Shown: one piece after another, positions 9,997 through 21,112 of the stretch
Layout of the letters: each line of letters starts with the position of its first letter
How positions within the stretch are numbered: position 1 is the stretch's first letter
Assembly (NCBI GenBank): GCA_963728845.1
Contig: CAVSLS010000044.1
Coordinates: 1-64,000 of the forward strand
Direction of reading: 5' to 3'
Length of the DNA: 64,000 nucleotides
Source of the DNA: Bog-473 sp963728845
GTDB taxonomy: Bacteria; Actinomycetota; Acidimicrobiia; Acidimicrobiales; RAAP-2
Notes under the pieces: model-generated
Told to the model about the DNA's origin: nothing
The model's database searches: none
What the model saw: only the letters and a program-made list of their open reading frames with translations
Translations under genes and position numbers: made by a program

Positions 9997-11090
9997 TTAC
10001 AACTGACGCAGGAACGCCACCAACTGGGTCTTCTCCTCACTGGTCAGACGCGTCTCCAGGATCAAGTTGAAGAACTCCACCGTGTCTTCCAGTGTCAGCA
10101 GACGGCCATCGTGGAAGTACGGCGGCGACTCCTTGATGCCGCGCAGCGTGAACGTCTTGATCGGCCCCTGTGCGGTGGCCACCAGGCCGTTGATTGTCTG
10201 AGTCTTGTAGAATCGTTCGACCTGCAGGTCGTGCATCGTGTTGTCGGTGTAGTTAGGCGCCGGGTGGCAGGTGGCGCATTGTGCTTTGCCGAAGAACAAT
10301 TGCTGACCGCGCATCTCGGTCGAATCCGCGGCGAACTTCCTCGCGTCAAGCATGCCGTCAACCCCCAGTGGCGCGGGGGGAACGCGAGAAATTCCTGAAC
10401 TTCCGCCATGAAATGGACCTGGCTGCCCCGCTCGAGCGGATTGACTCCCTTGGCCGTCGCCGCCACCGGGTCGCCGTCGAAATACGCCCCCCGCTGCTCG
10501 AACTCCGTGAAATCCTCGACAGATTTCAGAGCCCGCTGCGAGCCGAACAGCCGCTGGATGTTGACGCCGCGCAGGCTCGTCGTGTCGATGGCCGGCGGTG
10601 CGATTGCGGCCTGATGTCGCCAACGAGATGAGTCGCCCCGGACGTGTGGCCGTTGACGTGGCAGTCGAAGCAAGATACGCCGCGCATGCCGTCGGGCTTG
10701 TCCGTTTTCCGGTCGGCCGTGGCGTTGAATTGCTGCTGCGGGAACTGCGTGACCAGCAGGCGCAGACCCACCAGGTCCTTGGCGTTGAGGATGCCAGCGA
10801 AGAGTTCCTGGAAGTTGTCTTCCGTCACGACCTTCCCCTGGGAGACATCACCCAGATCCATCCGCGTCGTCAGGTAGATGGCCGGCGGAAACTCGGGGAG
10901 GAAGTGCTCGGGCAAGTCGAAATCGACGTCAAAGCGTTCCAGGCGGCCGAACTGCTTGATCTGCATCTGGGGGAAGACCATCCCCCCGACCTCGTGCTTG
11001 GGGTGGGGAAGAGGAAGAAACCCCTTGGGGAACAGTCCCTTCTCACGGATCTCGTCACTGGCCATCGCGGTCAGTTGCTCCAGTGATGGC
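9997..11090 (-). CDS. Di-heme cytochrome c peroxidase / MauG family protein (5'-truncated, frameshifted)
   Basis: Two c-type heme motifs are visible: CFDCH in the N-terminal half and CATCH in the C-terminal half. The latter sits in a typical peroxidase segment containing TLRGIKESPPYFHDGR. The protein ends with VAFLRQL at 9997. The frame shifts twice, near 10,620 and 10,370, with homology continuing. The first recognisable residues (SLEQLTAMA) lie at about 11,085. No signal peptide or start is found beyond that, because a different sequence begins there, so the gene is cut by the contig junction. The expected role is periplasmic reduction of peroxide or oxidation of an organic substrate. Confidence 0.7.
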
Positions 11091-11165
11091 GCGGTTGGGG
11101 AAAGGCACCCAACTTCGACCGGGCCGCAACGTAGGATGCCATCTGAGCGGGCAGATGGGGGCAAG

Positions 11166-11528
11166 TTCGCTGTTTCCAGGGAGGGCCAAGAGGCGCTGGA
11201 GAGTCAGATACGCCTGATCGGTCGAATTCGAGTCTGCGACGGCTCCGCTCACAAGCGTGGTAGCCGGGGTTGAGCTATTGAATGCCTCGGTGGCGAGTAC
11301 TTGGAATGCAGCGTCTGAAGCACGAATCTGTCTCACCGGAGGCTGCAGTACGAGATACTGCGCACTCAGACGGGCAGTGGCTTGCTCGGCTCGGGACGCG
11401 TTCACCACCCCGATCGTTCCCCCAGCCACTGCAACTGCGGTGAGTAGCACGGCCAGGAAGATGATCGCCCGATGGGGCGAGTACCAGCTCCAAGGCGCCG
11501 AAGCTCCCGAAACGGCAGAACTGCCCAT
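11166..11528 (-). pseudogene. Membrane sensor N-terminus, cut at the junction
   Basis: From an ATG at 11528 the frame encodes a short cytoplasmic tail, one strong transmembrane helix (AIIFLAVLLTAVAVAGG) and an extracytoplasmic segment rich in Ser, Thr and Ala. It loses protein character near 11,166. This is the start of a one- or two-pass sensor such as a histidine kinase or GGDEF protein, but the output domain is missing, so its class cannot be told. Confidence 0.5.
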
Positions 11529-11734
11529 CGCCGTTTATCGGCATATTCGAGTTCCTTCTTGAAACGTCCAGTTGTCAGACGGGCAAGTGCGTCGTCCTTC
11601 AGGTGCCGCTGTCACTCGTCGGGCGTTCCCGGCATCGTCCCGCCTGAACGGCACCGAAGGTTCTCCGGGATTGTTGGGACAGCTGTTGGGACAGTGCGCA
11701 GCTCAACAGGGCGCAGCGCCCTGACCAGGACCAA

Positions 11735-11810
11735 TGGAGCCTGAGAGGAGATTCGAACTCCTGACCTGCGCATTACGAGTGCGCTGCTCTACCGACTGAG
11801 CTACCCAGGC
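11735..11810 (-). tRNA. tRNA-Thr (anticodon CGT), CCA encoded
   Basis: Read on the minus strand, the acceptor arm GCCTGGG pairs with CTCAGGC, with one G-T pair. The D arm TAGCTCAGTCGGTAGAGC and the T arm with GTTCGAATC are standard. The anticodon loop centred on CGT decodes ACG. Discriminator T and CCA are encoded. A tRNA-Thr gene downstream of holB is common in Actinobacteria. Confidence 0.95.
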
Positions 11811-12087
11811 AGCCATGTCGGCCTGACCTCGGCGGCGATCTCACGGGCCGGGCCGGACGACGGTGAGCCAGTGTACGCGAGCAGCGGACCGGGGAACCCC
11901 CTCTGCCGAGCGGCCCGGTGAGCCCGATGGAGCGGCCTCCGAGCGAACGACCGGGGGGTCTCCCAGGCGTCGGGGATGCGGCCACCTGCAACAACGGTGC
12001 AACGCTGCTGCAAGCACCACGGCCCAGAGTCACCGGTACCCTTTGGGCCGCAGCGGGGGCTGCATCGCATCGGAAGGGATGTGCTGA

Positions 12088-12561
12088 GTGGTGTCCACCC
12101 AGGGAAGGCCGTCCACCGTGGAGCGGCTGAAGGCCGTCGACCAGCTCCGCGACTGCACGGAGGCCCAATTGGAGGAGGTGGCCCGCCTGGCCGACCGGAT
12201 GCAGGTCGGCGAGGGCGAGGTCCTCACCCGCGAGGGGCGCATCGGCCGGGAGTTCTTCCTCATCCTCTCCGGGACCGTGGCGGTGACCCAGAAGGGCCGG
12301 CGGGTGAACACCTTGGGCCCGGGCGACTTCTTCGGCGAGCTGGCCGCGCTCGATCCCGGACCGCGGACCGCGACCGTGACGGCGCTGTCGGACCTCGAGG
12401 TGCTCATCATCGGACCGCGCGAGTTCGACGCCATGGCCGACATCCCGGGATTCCGCGACGCCCTGTTCAAGAGCATGGCCGGCCGGCTGCGCGACGTGGA
12501 CGCCCAGCTCGCAGCCGCACTGGACGAGCGCGCGACCGAGGGCGACACCGCCACCGACTGA
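12088..12561 (+). CDS. Stand-alone cyclic-nucleotide-binding domain protein
   Basis: A 157-residue protein made almost entirely of one Crp/Fnr-type cNMP-binding beta-barrel. Visible elements are EGEVLTREGRIG, FFLILSGTVAV and the phosphate-binding cassette GDFFGELAALD followed by PRTATVTA. There is no C-terminal helix-turn-helix and no membrane segment, so it is not a transcription factor of the Crp type. Start GTG at 12088 is immediately followed by a second GTG. Such short proteins may regulate a partner by binding cAMP or cGMP, but the partner is unknown. Confidence 0.8.
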   Translation: MVSTQGRPSTVERLKAVDQLRDCTEAQLEEVARLADRMQVGEGEVLTREGRIGREFFLILSGTVAVTQKGRRVNTLGPGDFFGELAALDPGPRTATVTALSDLEVLIIGPREFDAMADIPGFRDALFKSMAGRLRDVDAQLAAALDERATEGDTATD

Positions 12562-12567
12562 CCGGCG

Positions 12568-15500
12568 TCACCCCGGCTCGGCGGCCATGCGCGCCAAGCG
12601 CCACAACCCCAGGCGCAACGCCGACTCCTCCGCGTTGCGCAGGAGCACGGCCACCCGCTCCCCTTCGCCCTCCCGGCGCGCGCCGGCGCAGCGTCCGGGC
12701 CAGCTCGACCTCGGCCGCCGCGACGAAGGGTGCGGAGGCCATCCGGCGGGCGAGTCGCAGCGAGGCCTCCAGGTGCACCTCGGTCAGCGCGAGATCGCCC
12801 ATGACAGCGGCCAGCAGGCCGAGGTACTGGTCGGCCGGGCCGAGGCAGGCCGCCGCGGGCGCCCGGGCCACAATGACGGTGCCCGCGTACGGCCGCATCT
12901 CCTGGTACAGGTGCAACGCCATAGTCGCGCGACCCGTCGCCGACGACGCTGCAGGCCGCAGCGGCCAGGGCCAGGGACACGCCCTCGGTCCGGTCGTCTG
13001 CCGCGTTGATCCATCCGAGATCGGAGAGCGAGCGCAGCGAGGCGAGCGCCTCATCCGGTCGCTCCGGCCTCGGCATGGAGGAGGGCCAGGGCGGCCCGCA
13101 CCGTCGGGTAGGCAACCGGAGCCTGCGCGGCCACCTCCCGGAAGGTGCCGGCCGGCGAGGCGAAGTCGTCACGCTGCCACCATGTCCACATCATCAAGCC
13201 CCCGTAGAAGGTCAGCGCCTGGTCGTCGTGCCCTTCGGCCACCTCGAGAGCCTGCCGGGCCGAGCTCTCCGCCATATCGAAGTCACCGGCAACGAGCGCA
13301 ATCATGGCGGCGACGTTGTGGCTGAACAAGGCTTCGCGCGGATGGACCGGGCCGGAGTCCCGTGCCCTGAAGCGCGCTCGCTCCTCGTTGACGGCATCGA
13401 CGTCACCCTGGGCCAGAAGCCCACGGACTCGCCACATGTGCCCGTGCAGGGCCAGCAGCTCGTCGCCGATGTCGTCCGCTATCTCGCCGAGCTCGGTCCC
13501 GGTGGCCAATCGCTCGGGTGCCGACGCGATGCCCCACAGCGCGTGCATCCGGGCGCTGAGCGCGTACCCCAACGCGTTGCGGTCGCCCAGGCGTCGGGCC
13601 ATGGCGACCGCCTCGGCGTTGAGGGTGAGCGACCGCTCCTGCAGACCCGGGCCGGGCGCGATGAGGATGACGAGCCCGAGCCGGGCCGTCACCATCGCTC
13701 GGAGGTGAGGAGTCCTCCTCGGTCAAGGAGGCACGAGCTTCTTCGAGCAGCAGCACATGCTCCTCGTTCGCAGCCACGATTCCGTGGAAGCTCATCGGCA
13801 CGGCGCGCGAGCGCGACCGTGGCCAGGCGTCCGGCGTCGCCCATGGCGCGCGCCAGTGAGGCGGCCTTCTTGAAGTTGGCGTCGGCCTCCGCGACATCGC
13901 CGGCCCGGTTCTGCGCCTCCGCCAGTGCCATCAGCGCGTCGCAACGCGCCGTCTGGTCGTGGGGGACGAACTCCTCGGCGACGGCGAGACTTCGGGCCAG
14001 GTAGCCCTGCGGCCTCTTCGAAGGAGAGCAGCTGCAACGCGTGCTCTCCTGCGGCGAGGCAATACCGGGCCGCCTTGTCCCCGTCGGCCAACGCGGCACC
14101 CGAGTAGAAGTGATACGCGAGCTCATTGACATAGTTGTCGAGCTCATCGGCGTGCGCCCGCTCGGTGGCGACCGCGATCTTGTGGTGGTAGCGCACCCGG
14201 CGACCGCGGAGCAGCTCACCGTAGATCGCGTCGCGCACCAGGGCGTGGTTGAAGGCATAGCGGTCGCGGAAGCCGTCTCCGATGCGACGGAGCAGGCGGC
14301 TCTCCTCGACCAGGTCGAAGGCATCGAGCCGGCGGTCGGGAGCGAGCTCGGCGGCCTCCGCCACGATGCCCGCCTCGCACTCGGGGCCCGCCACGGCGGC
14401 CGCTTGCAGCAGGTAGATCACGTCCTCAGGGAGCCGCGAGACCCGCCGGGCCACCAGCTCGCGGATGGCTTCGGTCGGGCTGAGGTCCGTCGGGACGGGA
14501 GTGTGGCTCTCGTCGCCCGGCTGCGTCCCCGCGGTCCCCGAACTGCCGCAGCAGCTCGTCGAGGAAGAGCGGGTTGCCGTCGGTCAAGCCGGCAGAGCTG
14601 CGGGACGAGATCCGGCGGCGCCTTGGGCCAGTTGCGCGCCAACGCCTCCACCGCCGTCGGGCTGAGGCCACGCAGGTGCACGGTCTCGACGGGATGCGCT
14701 GCCCGGCAGTCTGCCAGCATCGAACGGACGGGATGGTCGGGCGGCACCTCGGTGTCGGTGTACATCGCGATGACCCCGAGCTTTCCGTCTTCGGTACTGC
14801 GCAGGATGTGACGCAGCAGCAACAGCGTCGGCTGGTCCGCCCAGTGCAGGTTGTCGACGACCAGGAGGATCGTGCCGTCAGCCGAGAGCTCGTTCAGCGT
14901 GGCCGTGACGGCTTCGAAGAACCGGAAGCGGCCGCTCTCGGGGTCGCCGCCTTCCTCCTCGAGCGGTGGCGCGTACTCACGCAGGCGCACCACCAGCCTG
15001 GAGAGCTCCGTGAGCTGCCAGTCAGGCATGTGTGAGATCCAGTCGGCCGAGAGCGTCTGGAAGTAGCGGCCGAGAGCTTCGGCCACGGGCTGGAAGGGTG
15101 CGACGTGGTCCTCGTCGCAACGCCCCCACAGGACCAGCGCCCCGTCCTCCTCCACGGCGCGCGCGAGCTCGACCACGAGCCGCGTCTTTCCGATGCCGGG
15201 ATCTCCGTCGACGAGGAGGAGGCGCCCCCCGCCGTCGCGGACCGATGCCCACCAGGCGCGCAGCAGGCCCGACTCGCGCTCGCGGCCGACGAACGGGCTC
15301 TCCCGTTGCTGAGCCGGGCACCCCGGACGCGAGGGCGGGGAGGGGACGTCGCCGCGGGTGCGGTGGCGGGCGGGCCGGCGCCGGGCTCGGGAGGGACCGG
15401 GAAGAGGAGCGCGGGCTCCTGGGTGAGGATGGCGTGCTCCAACCAGGCGACGTCGTGGCCCGGCTCGATGCCCAACTCGGCCACGAGGATGGCGCGGAGG

Positions 15501-16205
15501 TCCTGGAAGACGCGCAGCGCCTCGGCCTGCCGGCCGGCGCGGTAGAGCGCCAGCATGCGCTGGGACCACAGCCGCTCCCGCATCGGGTTGGCGCTGGTGA
15601 GAGACTCCAGCTCGCTGGCGAGGGCCTGGTGGTCGCCCATCGTCAAACGCGCATCGATCCTCGCCTCCGCGGCCGAGAGGAGCAGCTCCTCGAGGCGGCG
15701 GGCCTCGGCACGGGCAAACGGCTCGTCGCGCACATCGCTGTACGCCGGTCCTCGCCAAAGGTCCTCGGCCTCCTTGAGCAGGCGGGCGGATTCGCTCGGG
15801 CGCCGACGGGAGAGCTGGCGGCGACCTTCCGCCACGAGATGCTCGAACCGGGAGACATCGGTCACCTCGGCGGGGACGTCCAGCACGTAGCCCGGGGCGC
15901 GGGTGACGATCGGGGACCCCGGGCACGCCGGCCTCACGCAGTCGTTTGCGCACACGCGAGATGGTCGAGCGCAGCGCGATCTCGGCGCCGGTTCCCTCGT
16001 GGTCCCTCGACAGGGAATCCACGAGGCGGTCGACCGACACGACGAGGCCGCGGTCGATGAGGAGGCGGGCGACGAGCGCCCTGGACTTCACACCCCCGAT
16101 GTCGACGGGCCGGCCGTTCCAGGCGATCTCGACGGGACCCAGGACGCGGATCTCGAAGGGGAGCGCCGCCGGAGCCGTCTCACTCGCACCATCGGTCCCC
16201 GACAT
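12568..16205 (-). CDS. BTAD/AAA large transcriptional regulator (multiple frameshifts)
   Basis: A regulator of about 1,200 residues. Domains in order: an OmpR-like winged helix at the N-terminus (RVLGPVEIAWNGRPV); a BTAD helical domain ending in RAILVAELGIEPG; an AAA/STAND ATPase with Walker A GDPGIGKTRL and Walker B LLVVDNLHWAD; then a long TPR-like region to the stop at 12568. Homology moves between frames at least eight times (for example near 15,960, 15,330, 14,590, 14,000 and 13,700). The motifs remain good, which suggests indels in the sequence rather than decay. The target is unknown; it sits alone between the cNMP protein and holB. Confidence 0.75.
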
Positions 16206-16426
16206 GCCAGTCCTCCCGACCGCTTCCGTCGTCCCTAGATGCTAGGCACGTGCTCAACCCTCGTCGGAGCCCGGCGGTCGACGAAGGACCCGTCGTCAGA
16301 CGCTCCCCGGACACCTCGAGCAGATGACAGCGTCCGTTCATGCAACCCTGCAACCAAGTCGGTGTTCGGGGCGTGAACTCACGCGGCCCATCAGGCACTT
16401 GCTCCCGACGTCCGCGGGCGTGGGCG

Positions 16427-17523
16427 TCAGGCCGCCAACGCAGCCAACTGGACGAAGAGTGACTGCAACAGCAGTGCCTCGTTCGGGTTGCGAGGGAGGG
16501 CCTCCGCCGCTTCGGTGATCAGCCCCACGGCCGCCACCGCACTGCGTACGTCCTCGTCGGCCACCGTGACGGTGTGCGTCCGAGGCCGCGCCGGCCACGC
16601 GGTCACGGTAGGCCCGGGCCAGCACGCCGAGGCCCGCCCGCAGTGCGTCCGTGCGGAAGCGGCGCTCCTCCCGTTGATGCTGCTCCACAATCTCCTTGCG
16701 CCCGGGCAGGCCGCGTTCGCCCATCTCCGCGGCCGCCGCGGCCAACGACTCGATCTCCCGTGCGTGTGCCGCGCGCAGTGGTTCCACCGCGCGGTCGGCG
16801 GACTCGAGCACGCGCCGGGTCAGCCCGGCCGCCGTCATGCCCGACGCCGTCAACTCGTCCGGCACCGACGTCCACAGGCCCACCCGGGCCACCACGTCGG
16901 GGTCGTCGACCATGACGCGGGCTCGTTCGGGATTACCCCCGCTGCTGTCCGCCACCACGGCCGCCATGTCCGTCGCGCACGCCCGAGCCGGCGAGCCAGC
17001 GCACCAACGCGTCACGCGGCACCGGCGGGAACGGGATCTCGACGCAACGGCTGGCCACCGTCACCAGCTCGGGGATGATCTGGTCCGTCAGCAGGATGAA
17101 CACGGTGTCCCCCGGCGGCTCCTCGAGCGTCTTCAACAGGGCCGGTGCACGCAGGGCGGCGAGATGGACGTCGAGGACGACGATGACCTGGCGCGACGCG
17201 TGCAACGGCCGCCGCTGGGCCAGGGCGACGACTTGTCGGACGTCGGCGATGGAGATGGACGCGCCGCTCCGGCGGACGATGTGCAGATCCGGGTCCGTCC
17301 CGGCCAGCGCAGCCCGACAGGTGGCGCATTCGCCGCACCCGCCGTCGGGGCACAGCAGCGCGGCCGCAAAGCCGAGCGCGGCCGCAAGTCCTCCGTTGCC
17401 TGCCGGGCCATGGAAGAGGTAGGCGTGGACCGGATTGGCCGCCGCCGCCCGCAGCGCGGCCACCGCGTCCTCTTGTGCCACGACACCGGAGAAGAGCGCC
17501 GGTGCCGGGCGGTCCTCCCTCAC
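16427..17523 (-). CDS. holB: DNA polymerase III subunit delta' (frameshifted)
   Basis: Clamp-loader subunit of the replicative polymerase. From GTG 17523 the protein has the RFC/AAA start LFSGVVAQEDAV and HAYLFHGPAGNGG in the Walker A position. A zinc-binding cysteine set follows (CPDGGCGECATC), then ADVRQVV and ALLKTLEEPP, the standard HolB signature. Frame changes near 17,000 and 16,600 divide it. The final segment ends in LFVQLAALAA at 16427. It overlaps tmk by four bases (GTGA), and the order topA-tmk-holB is common in Actinobacteria. Confidence 0.85.
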
Positions 17524-18162
17524 GGAGCCGGAGCAGGGGGGTCGCCGAGCCGCTCGCGCACGGACGCCACGATATGTGCCGTCAACGGCTCCACCGGCGT
17601 CTCGCCGTCGACGACGATCCATCGCCCGGGGTCCGCGGCCGCCTGGGCCAGGAAGCCCTCGCGAACCCGAGACGAGAAGTCGGGGCCCAGCCGCTCCATC
17701 CGGTCCGCGCCACCTCGGTCTCCCGCCGCGGCCAGCCGGGCCGCGGCGACCTCGACACCGACGTCGACCAGGACGGACAGGTCGGCCGCCAGCCCGTCGG
17801 TGGCCCACGCCACCAACGTCGGTCAGCGCCGGGACGTCGAGTCCCCGCCCGTAGCCCTGGTAGGCGATGGTCGACGCCGAGAAGCGGTCGGTGACGACCC
17901 ACGAACCCGCCGCCAGCGCCGGCTCAATCACCCGTGCCACGTGCTCGGCCCGGTCCGCCGCCATCAGCAGCGCCTCGGCCCGCGGCGACAACGGCGGCGC
18001 GTCGGGCGCCAGGAGGAGCTGGCGCAGCCGGGCGCCCACCGGCGTGGACCCCGGCTCGTGGGTGAGGCGGGCCCCGAGCGCGTCGGCGACGGCGCGAGCC
18101 TGCGTCGACTTGCCGCACCCGTCAATGCCCTCGAGCGCGATCAGGCGACCCCGGGCCCCCAT
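17520..18162 (-). CDS. tmk: Thymidylate kinase (one frameshift)
   Basis: Phosphorylates dTMP to dTDP. The P-loop GIDGCGKST is near the N-terminus, and TDRFSASTIAYQGYGRGLD matches the DRx(6)AYQG nucleoside-binding signature. One extra base near 17,818 moves the rest, from LVAWATDG, into another frame. Total length of about 213 residues is normal. It starts two bases before the topA stop and overlaps holB, so the three genes form an operon. Loss of this essential gene is implausible, so the frameshift is probably a sequence error. Confidence 0.9.
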
Positions 18163-18163
18163 G

Positions 18164-20971
18164 TCAGAAGGGGTCGGTCGGCGCAGCCTTCATTGCCGCG
18201 GGACCAGCGGGCTCGGACTTCGCCGCCGCCTTGGTCGCACCCGCCGCCTTCTTCGTCCCCGGGGACTTCTTCGCTGCGCCGGTCTTCTTCGCCGTCGTGG
18301 CCTTCTTCGCCGTCACCTTCTTCTTGGCGGGAGCGGCTTTCTTCGCGCCCTTCTTCTTCTTGGACGGCCCGGCGGCCCGGCGCTCGGCCAGCAGCTCGGA
18401 GGCCCGGTCCATGTCGATCGACTCGACCGCATCACCCTGGCGCAGGCTCGCGTTGGTGGTGCCGTCGGTCACGTAGGGGCCGAAGCGCCCCTCTTTCAGC
18501 ACCACCGGGAGGTTCGTGGTCGGGTCGGTGCCGAGCTCCCGCAGCGGGGGTGCGGCCGCCCTCCCCCGGCGCTGCTTGGGCTGCGCGAAGAGGGCCCGCG
18601 CCTCGTCCAGGGTCACGGTGAGGAGCTGGTCCTCGCTCGTGAGGCTGCGCGTGTCGGATCCGCGCTTGAGATACGGTCCGAATCTCCCGTTGTGCGCGAC
18701 GATGTCCTGGCCCGTCTCGGGGTCCGCCCCGACCGTGCGCGGGATGCGCAGGAGCTCGAGAGCCTGCTCGAGCGTCAGCGTCGCCGGTTCCATCGACGAG
18801 AACAGCGACGCGGTGCGCGGCTTGTCCCCGCCCTCGGTCACCTCGCCCACCTGGACGTAGGGTCCGAAGCGGCCCGCCTTGACCTGGACGTCGAGCCCGC
18901 TCTCGGGGTCGGTGCCGAGAACACGGTCGTTGGACGGCGCCGCCAGGATCTCCTCCGCCCGCTCGATCGTCAGCTCGTCGGGGGCCAGGTCGTCCGGAAT
19001 GGAAGCCCGGTCCTCCCCCCGCTGCAGGTAGGGCCCGTAGCGACCGACCCGGGCCACGATGGGCTCGCCGTCGCTCCCGTTGCCCAGCGGGATGGAATTG
19101 ATCTCGCGGGCGTCGATTTCGCTCAGGTGCGCCGCGACGGTCGCCTTGAGCCCGACCGCCTCGACCTCCTCCCCGTGCCCGTTGGTCGCACCCGGCACGG
19201 CGCTGCCGAAGTAGAAGCGCGTCAGCCAGGGCAGTGCCTCCTCACGACCCGCGGCGATCTCGTCGAGGTCGTCCTCCATCGACGCCGTGAAGCCGTAGTC
19301 GACCAGGTCCCCGAAGTAGCGCTCGAGGAGGCCCACCACGGCGAAGGCGGTGAAGCTCGGTACGAGCGCCGTCCCCTTCTTCCAGACGTAGCCTCGGTCC
19401 AAGATGGTCGCGATCACGCTGGCGTAGGTGGAGGGCCTCCCGACGCCGAGCTCCTCCATCGCCTTCACGAGCGACGCCTCGGTGTAACGGGCGGGCGGCT
19501 GGGTGGCGTGCGCGCCCGGCTCGAAGGCGCTGCCCTCGACCACGTCGCCCACGGCGAGCGTGGGCAGCACGACCTCGCGGTCGGCCAGCTCGGCCTCGGG
19601 GTCGTCCACGCCTTCGACGTAGGCGCGCAGGAAGCCCGGGAAGGCGATGACCCGCCCACTGGCCGAGAACTCCGCCTCCTGTCCTTCGGCCACGCCCTCG
19701 GGCACCGCCGCCGTCAGGCGGATCTGCGCGCTCGTTCCGGTGGCGTCGTTCATCTGCGAGGCCACCGTGCGCTTCCAGATCAGCTCGTACAGGCGGAGCT
19801 CGTCGCCCGACAGCGCTCGTGCCGCCTGATCCGGCGTGCGGAAGGTCTCACCCGACGGCCGGATGGCCTCGTGCGCCTCCTGGGCGTTCTTCACCTTGCG
19901 CTCGTAACGACGCGGCGCGTCGGGCACGTAGGCGTCGCCGTACATCTCTCGGGCCTGGGTGCGCGCGGCCGTGAGCGCCTCGTCCGACAGCGTCGTCGAG
20001 TCGGTGCGCATGTAGGTGATGAAGCCCTGCTCGTAGAGGCGCTGGGCCACCTGCATGGCGCGCTGGGCGCTGAAGCGCAGCTTGCGCCCCGCCTCCTGCT
20101 GCAGGGTCGAGGTCATGAACGGTGCGGCGGGCGAGCGCCGGAACGGCCTCTCGGTCACCGCGCTGACGGTGAAGGACCGGCCGGTCAGCGCGCCGGCGAC
20201 CGACGTCGCCTCGTCCTCGCCGAGGACACGCACGCTGCCCTTGTCCGTCTGCTCGCCATGGTCGTCGAAGTCCTTGCCCGTGGCGACGGTGGCGCCGCCG
20301 AGGGCAACGAGCGTGGCCCCGAAGCTGGACGCCGCACGGGTGAAGGTGCCGTCGACCCCCCACCAGGTGGCGGAGCGGAAGCGCATCCTGGCCCGCTCCC
20401 GCTCGACCACCATCCGGGTGGCCACGCTCTGGACCCGGCCGGCCGAGAGCCGCGGCATGACCTTGCGCCAGAGGACCGGCGAGACCTCGTAGCCGTAGAG
20501 GCGGTCGAGGATGCGGCGTGCCTCTTGCGCGTCCACCAGGCGGCGATCGAGGTCGCGCCACTCGTCGACGGCACGTGCGATGGCCGCCGGCGTGATCTCG
20601 TGGAACACCATCCGCTTGACGGGAACAGTCGGCGACAGCACTTCTGAGAGGTGCCACGCGATGGACTCGCCCTCGCGATCCTCGTCGGTGGCGAGGTACA
20701 GCTCGTCGGCGTCCTTCAACAGCTTCTTGAGGTTGGCCACGACCGACTTCTTCGGTGCCGAAATCACGTAGAGCGGCTTGAAGCCGTTGTCCACGTCCAC
20801 CCCGAGACGCGCCCATGACTCGCCCTTGAACGCGGCCGGGACCTCGTCGGCCCCGCGCGGCAGGTCCCGGATGTGGCCGACGGACGATTCGACGATGAAG
20901 TCCGGACCGAGCATGCCGCTGATCGTGCGGGCCTTGGCCGGCGACTCGACGATGACGAGCGCCTTACCCAC
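18164..20971 (-). CDS. topA: DNA topoisomerase I (type IA)
   Basis: Intact 935-residue enzyme that relaxes negative supercoils. The N-terminal Toprim domain begins LVIVESPAKARTI and includes the acidic DEDREGE motif. The catalytic tyrosine lies in GFITYMRTDST at about residue 319. The C-terminal region has several Topo_C-type repeats (RFGPYVQ, RFGPYLKRG, RFGPYVT) and ends in a long Lys/Ala-rich basic tail. There are no four-cysteine zinc fingers. That architecture is the one known from mycobacteria and other Actinobacteria. It is the first gene of the topA-tmk-holB operon. Confidence 0.95.
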   Translation of the reverse strand: MGKALVIVESPAKARTISGMLGPDFIVESSVGHIRDLPRGADEVPAAFKGESWARLGVDVDNGFKPLYVISAPKKSVVANLKKLLKDADELYLATDEDREGESIAWHLSEVLSPTVPVKRMVFHEITPAAIARAVDEWRDLDRRLVDAQEARRILDRLYGYEVSPVLWRKVMPRLSAGRVQSVATRMVVERERARMRFRSATWWGVDGTFTRAASSFGATLVALGGATVATGKDFDDHGEQTDKGSVRVLGEDEATSVAGALTGRSFTVSAVTERPFRRSPAAPFMTSTLQQEAGRKLRFSAQRAMQVAQRLYEQGFITYMRTDSTTLSDEALTAARTQAREMYGDAYVPDAPRRYERKVKNAQEAHEAIRPSGETFRTPDQAARALSGDELRLYELIWKRTVASQMNDATGTSAQIRLTAAVPEGVAEGQEAEFSASGRVIAFPGFLRAYVEGVDDPEAELADREVVLPTLAVGDVVEGSAFEPGAHATQPPARYTEASLVKAMEELGVGRPSTYASVIATILDRGYVWKKGTALVPSFTAFAVVGLLERYFGDLVDYGFTASMEDDLDEIAAGREEALPWLTRFYFGSAVPGATNGHGEEVEAVGLKATVAAHLSEIDAREINSIPLGNGSDGEPIVARVGRYGPYLQRGEDRASIPDDLAPDELTIERAEEILAAPSNDRVLGTDPESGLDVQVKAGRFGPYVQVGEVTEGGDKPRTASLFSSMEPATLTLEQALELLRIPRTVGADPETGQDIVAHNGRFGPYLKRGSDTRSLTSEDQLLTVTLDEARALFAQPKQRRGRAAAPPLRELGTDPTTNLPVVLKEGRFGPYVTDGTTNASLRQGDAVESIDMDRASELLAERRAAGPSKKKKGAKKAAPAKKKVTAKKATTAKKTGAAKKSPGTKKAAGATKAAAKSEPAGPAAMKAAPTDPF

Positions 20972-21043
20972 GGCACACCCCGCGTGGGATCGGTCGGAAC
21001 GGAGAAAGGGAGGGCATGGTCACGTCAGAGTGAGGGGCCGCCG

Positions 21044-21064
21044 CCCCGCCTGTCAAGGGCGGGG
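21044..21064 (-). terminator. Possible terminator after hppA
   Basis: CCCCGCC-TGTCAAG-GGCGGGG forms a 7 bp stem just beyond the hppA stop. There is no T-run, so this is a weak call. Confidence 0.3.
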
Positions 21065-21112
21065 GTCCCCGGCGGGTCTGCCGGTGAGCGGTCTCCTAGG
21101 CCGGTGAGCAGG

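Noticed and set aside
11674..11697. Tandem TTGGGACAG repeat
   Set aside because: Only two copies and no feature is linked to it; probably chance near the tRNA-Thr.
17867..20647. A 926-residue open frame on the plus strand opposite topA
   Set aside because: It is the antisense shadow of an intact TopA; composition is rich in Arg, Gly and Leu and shows no domain.
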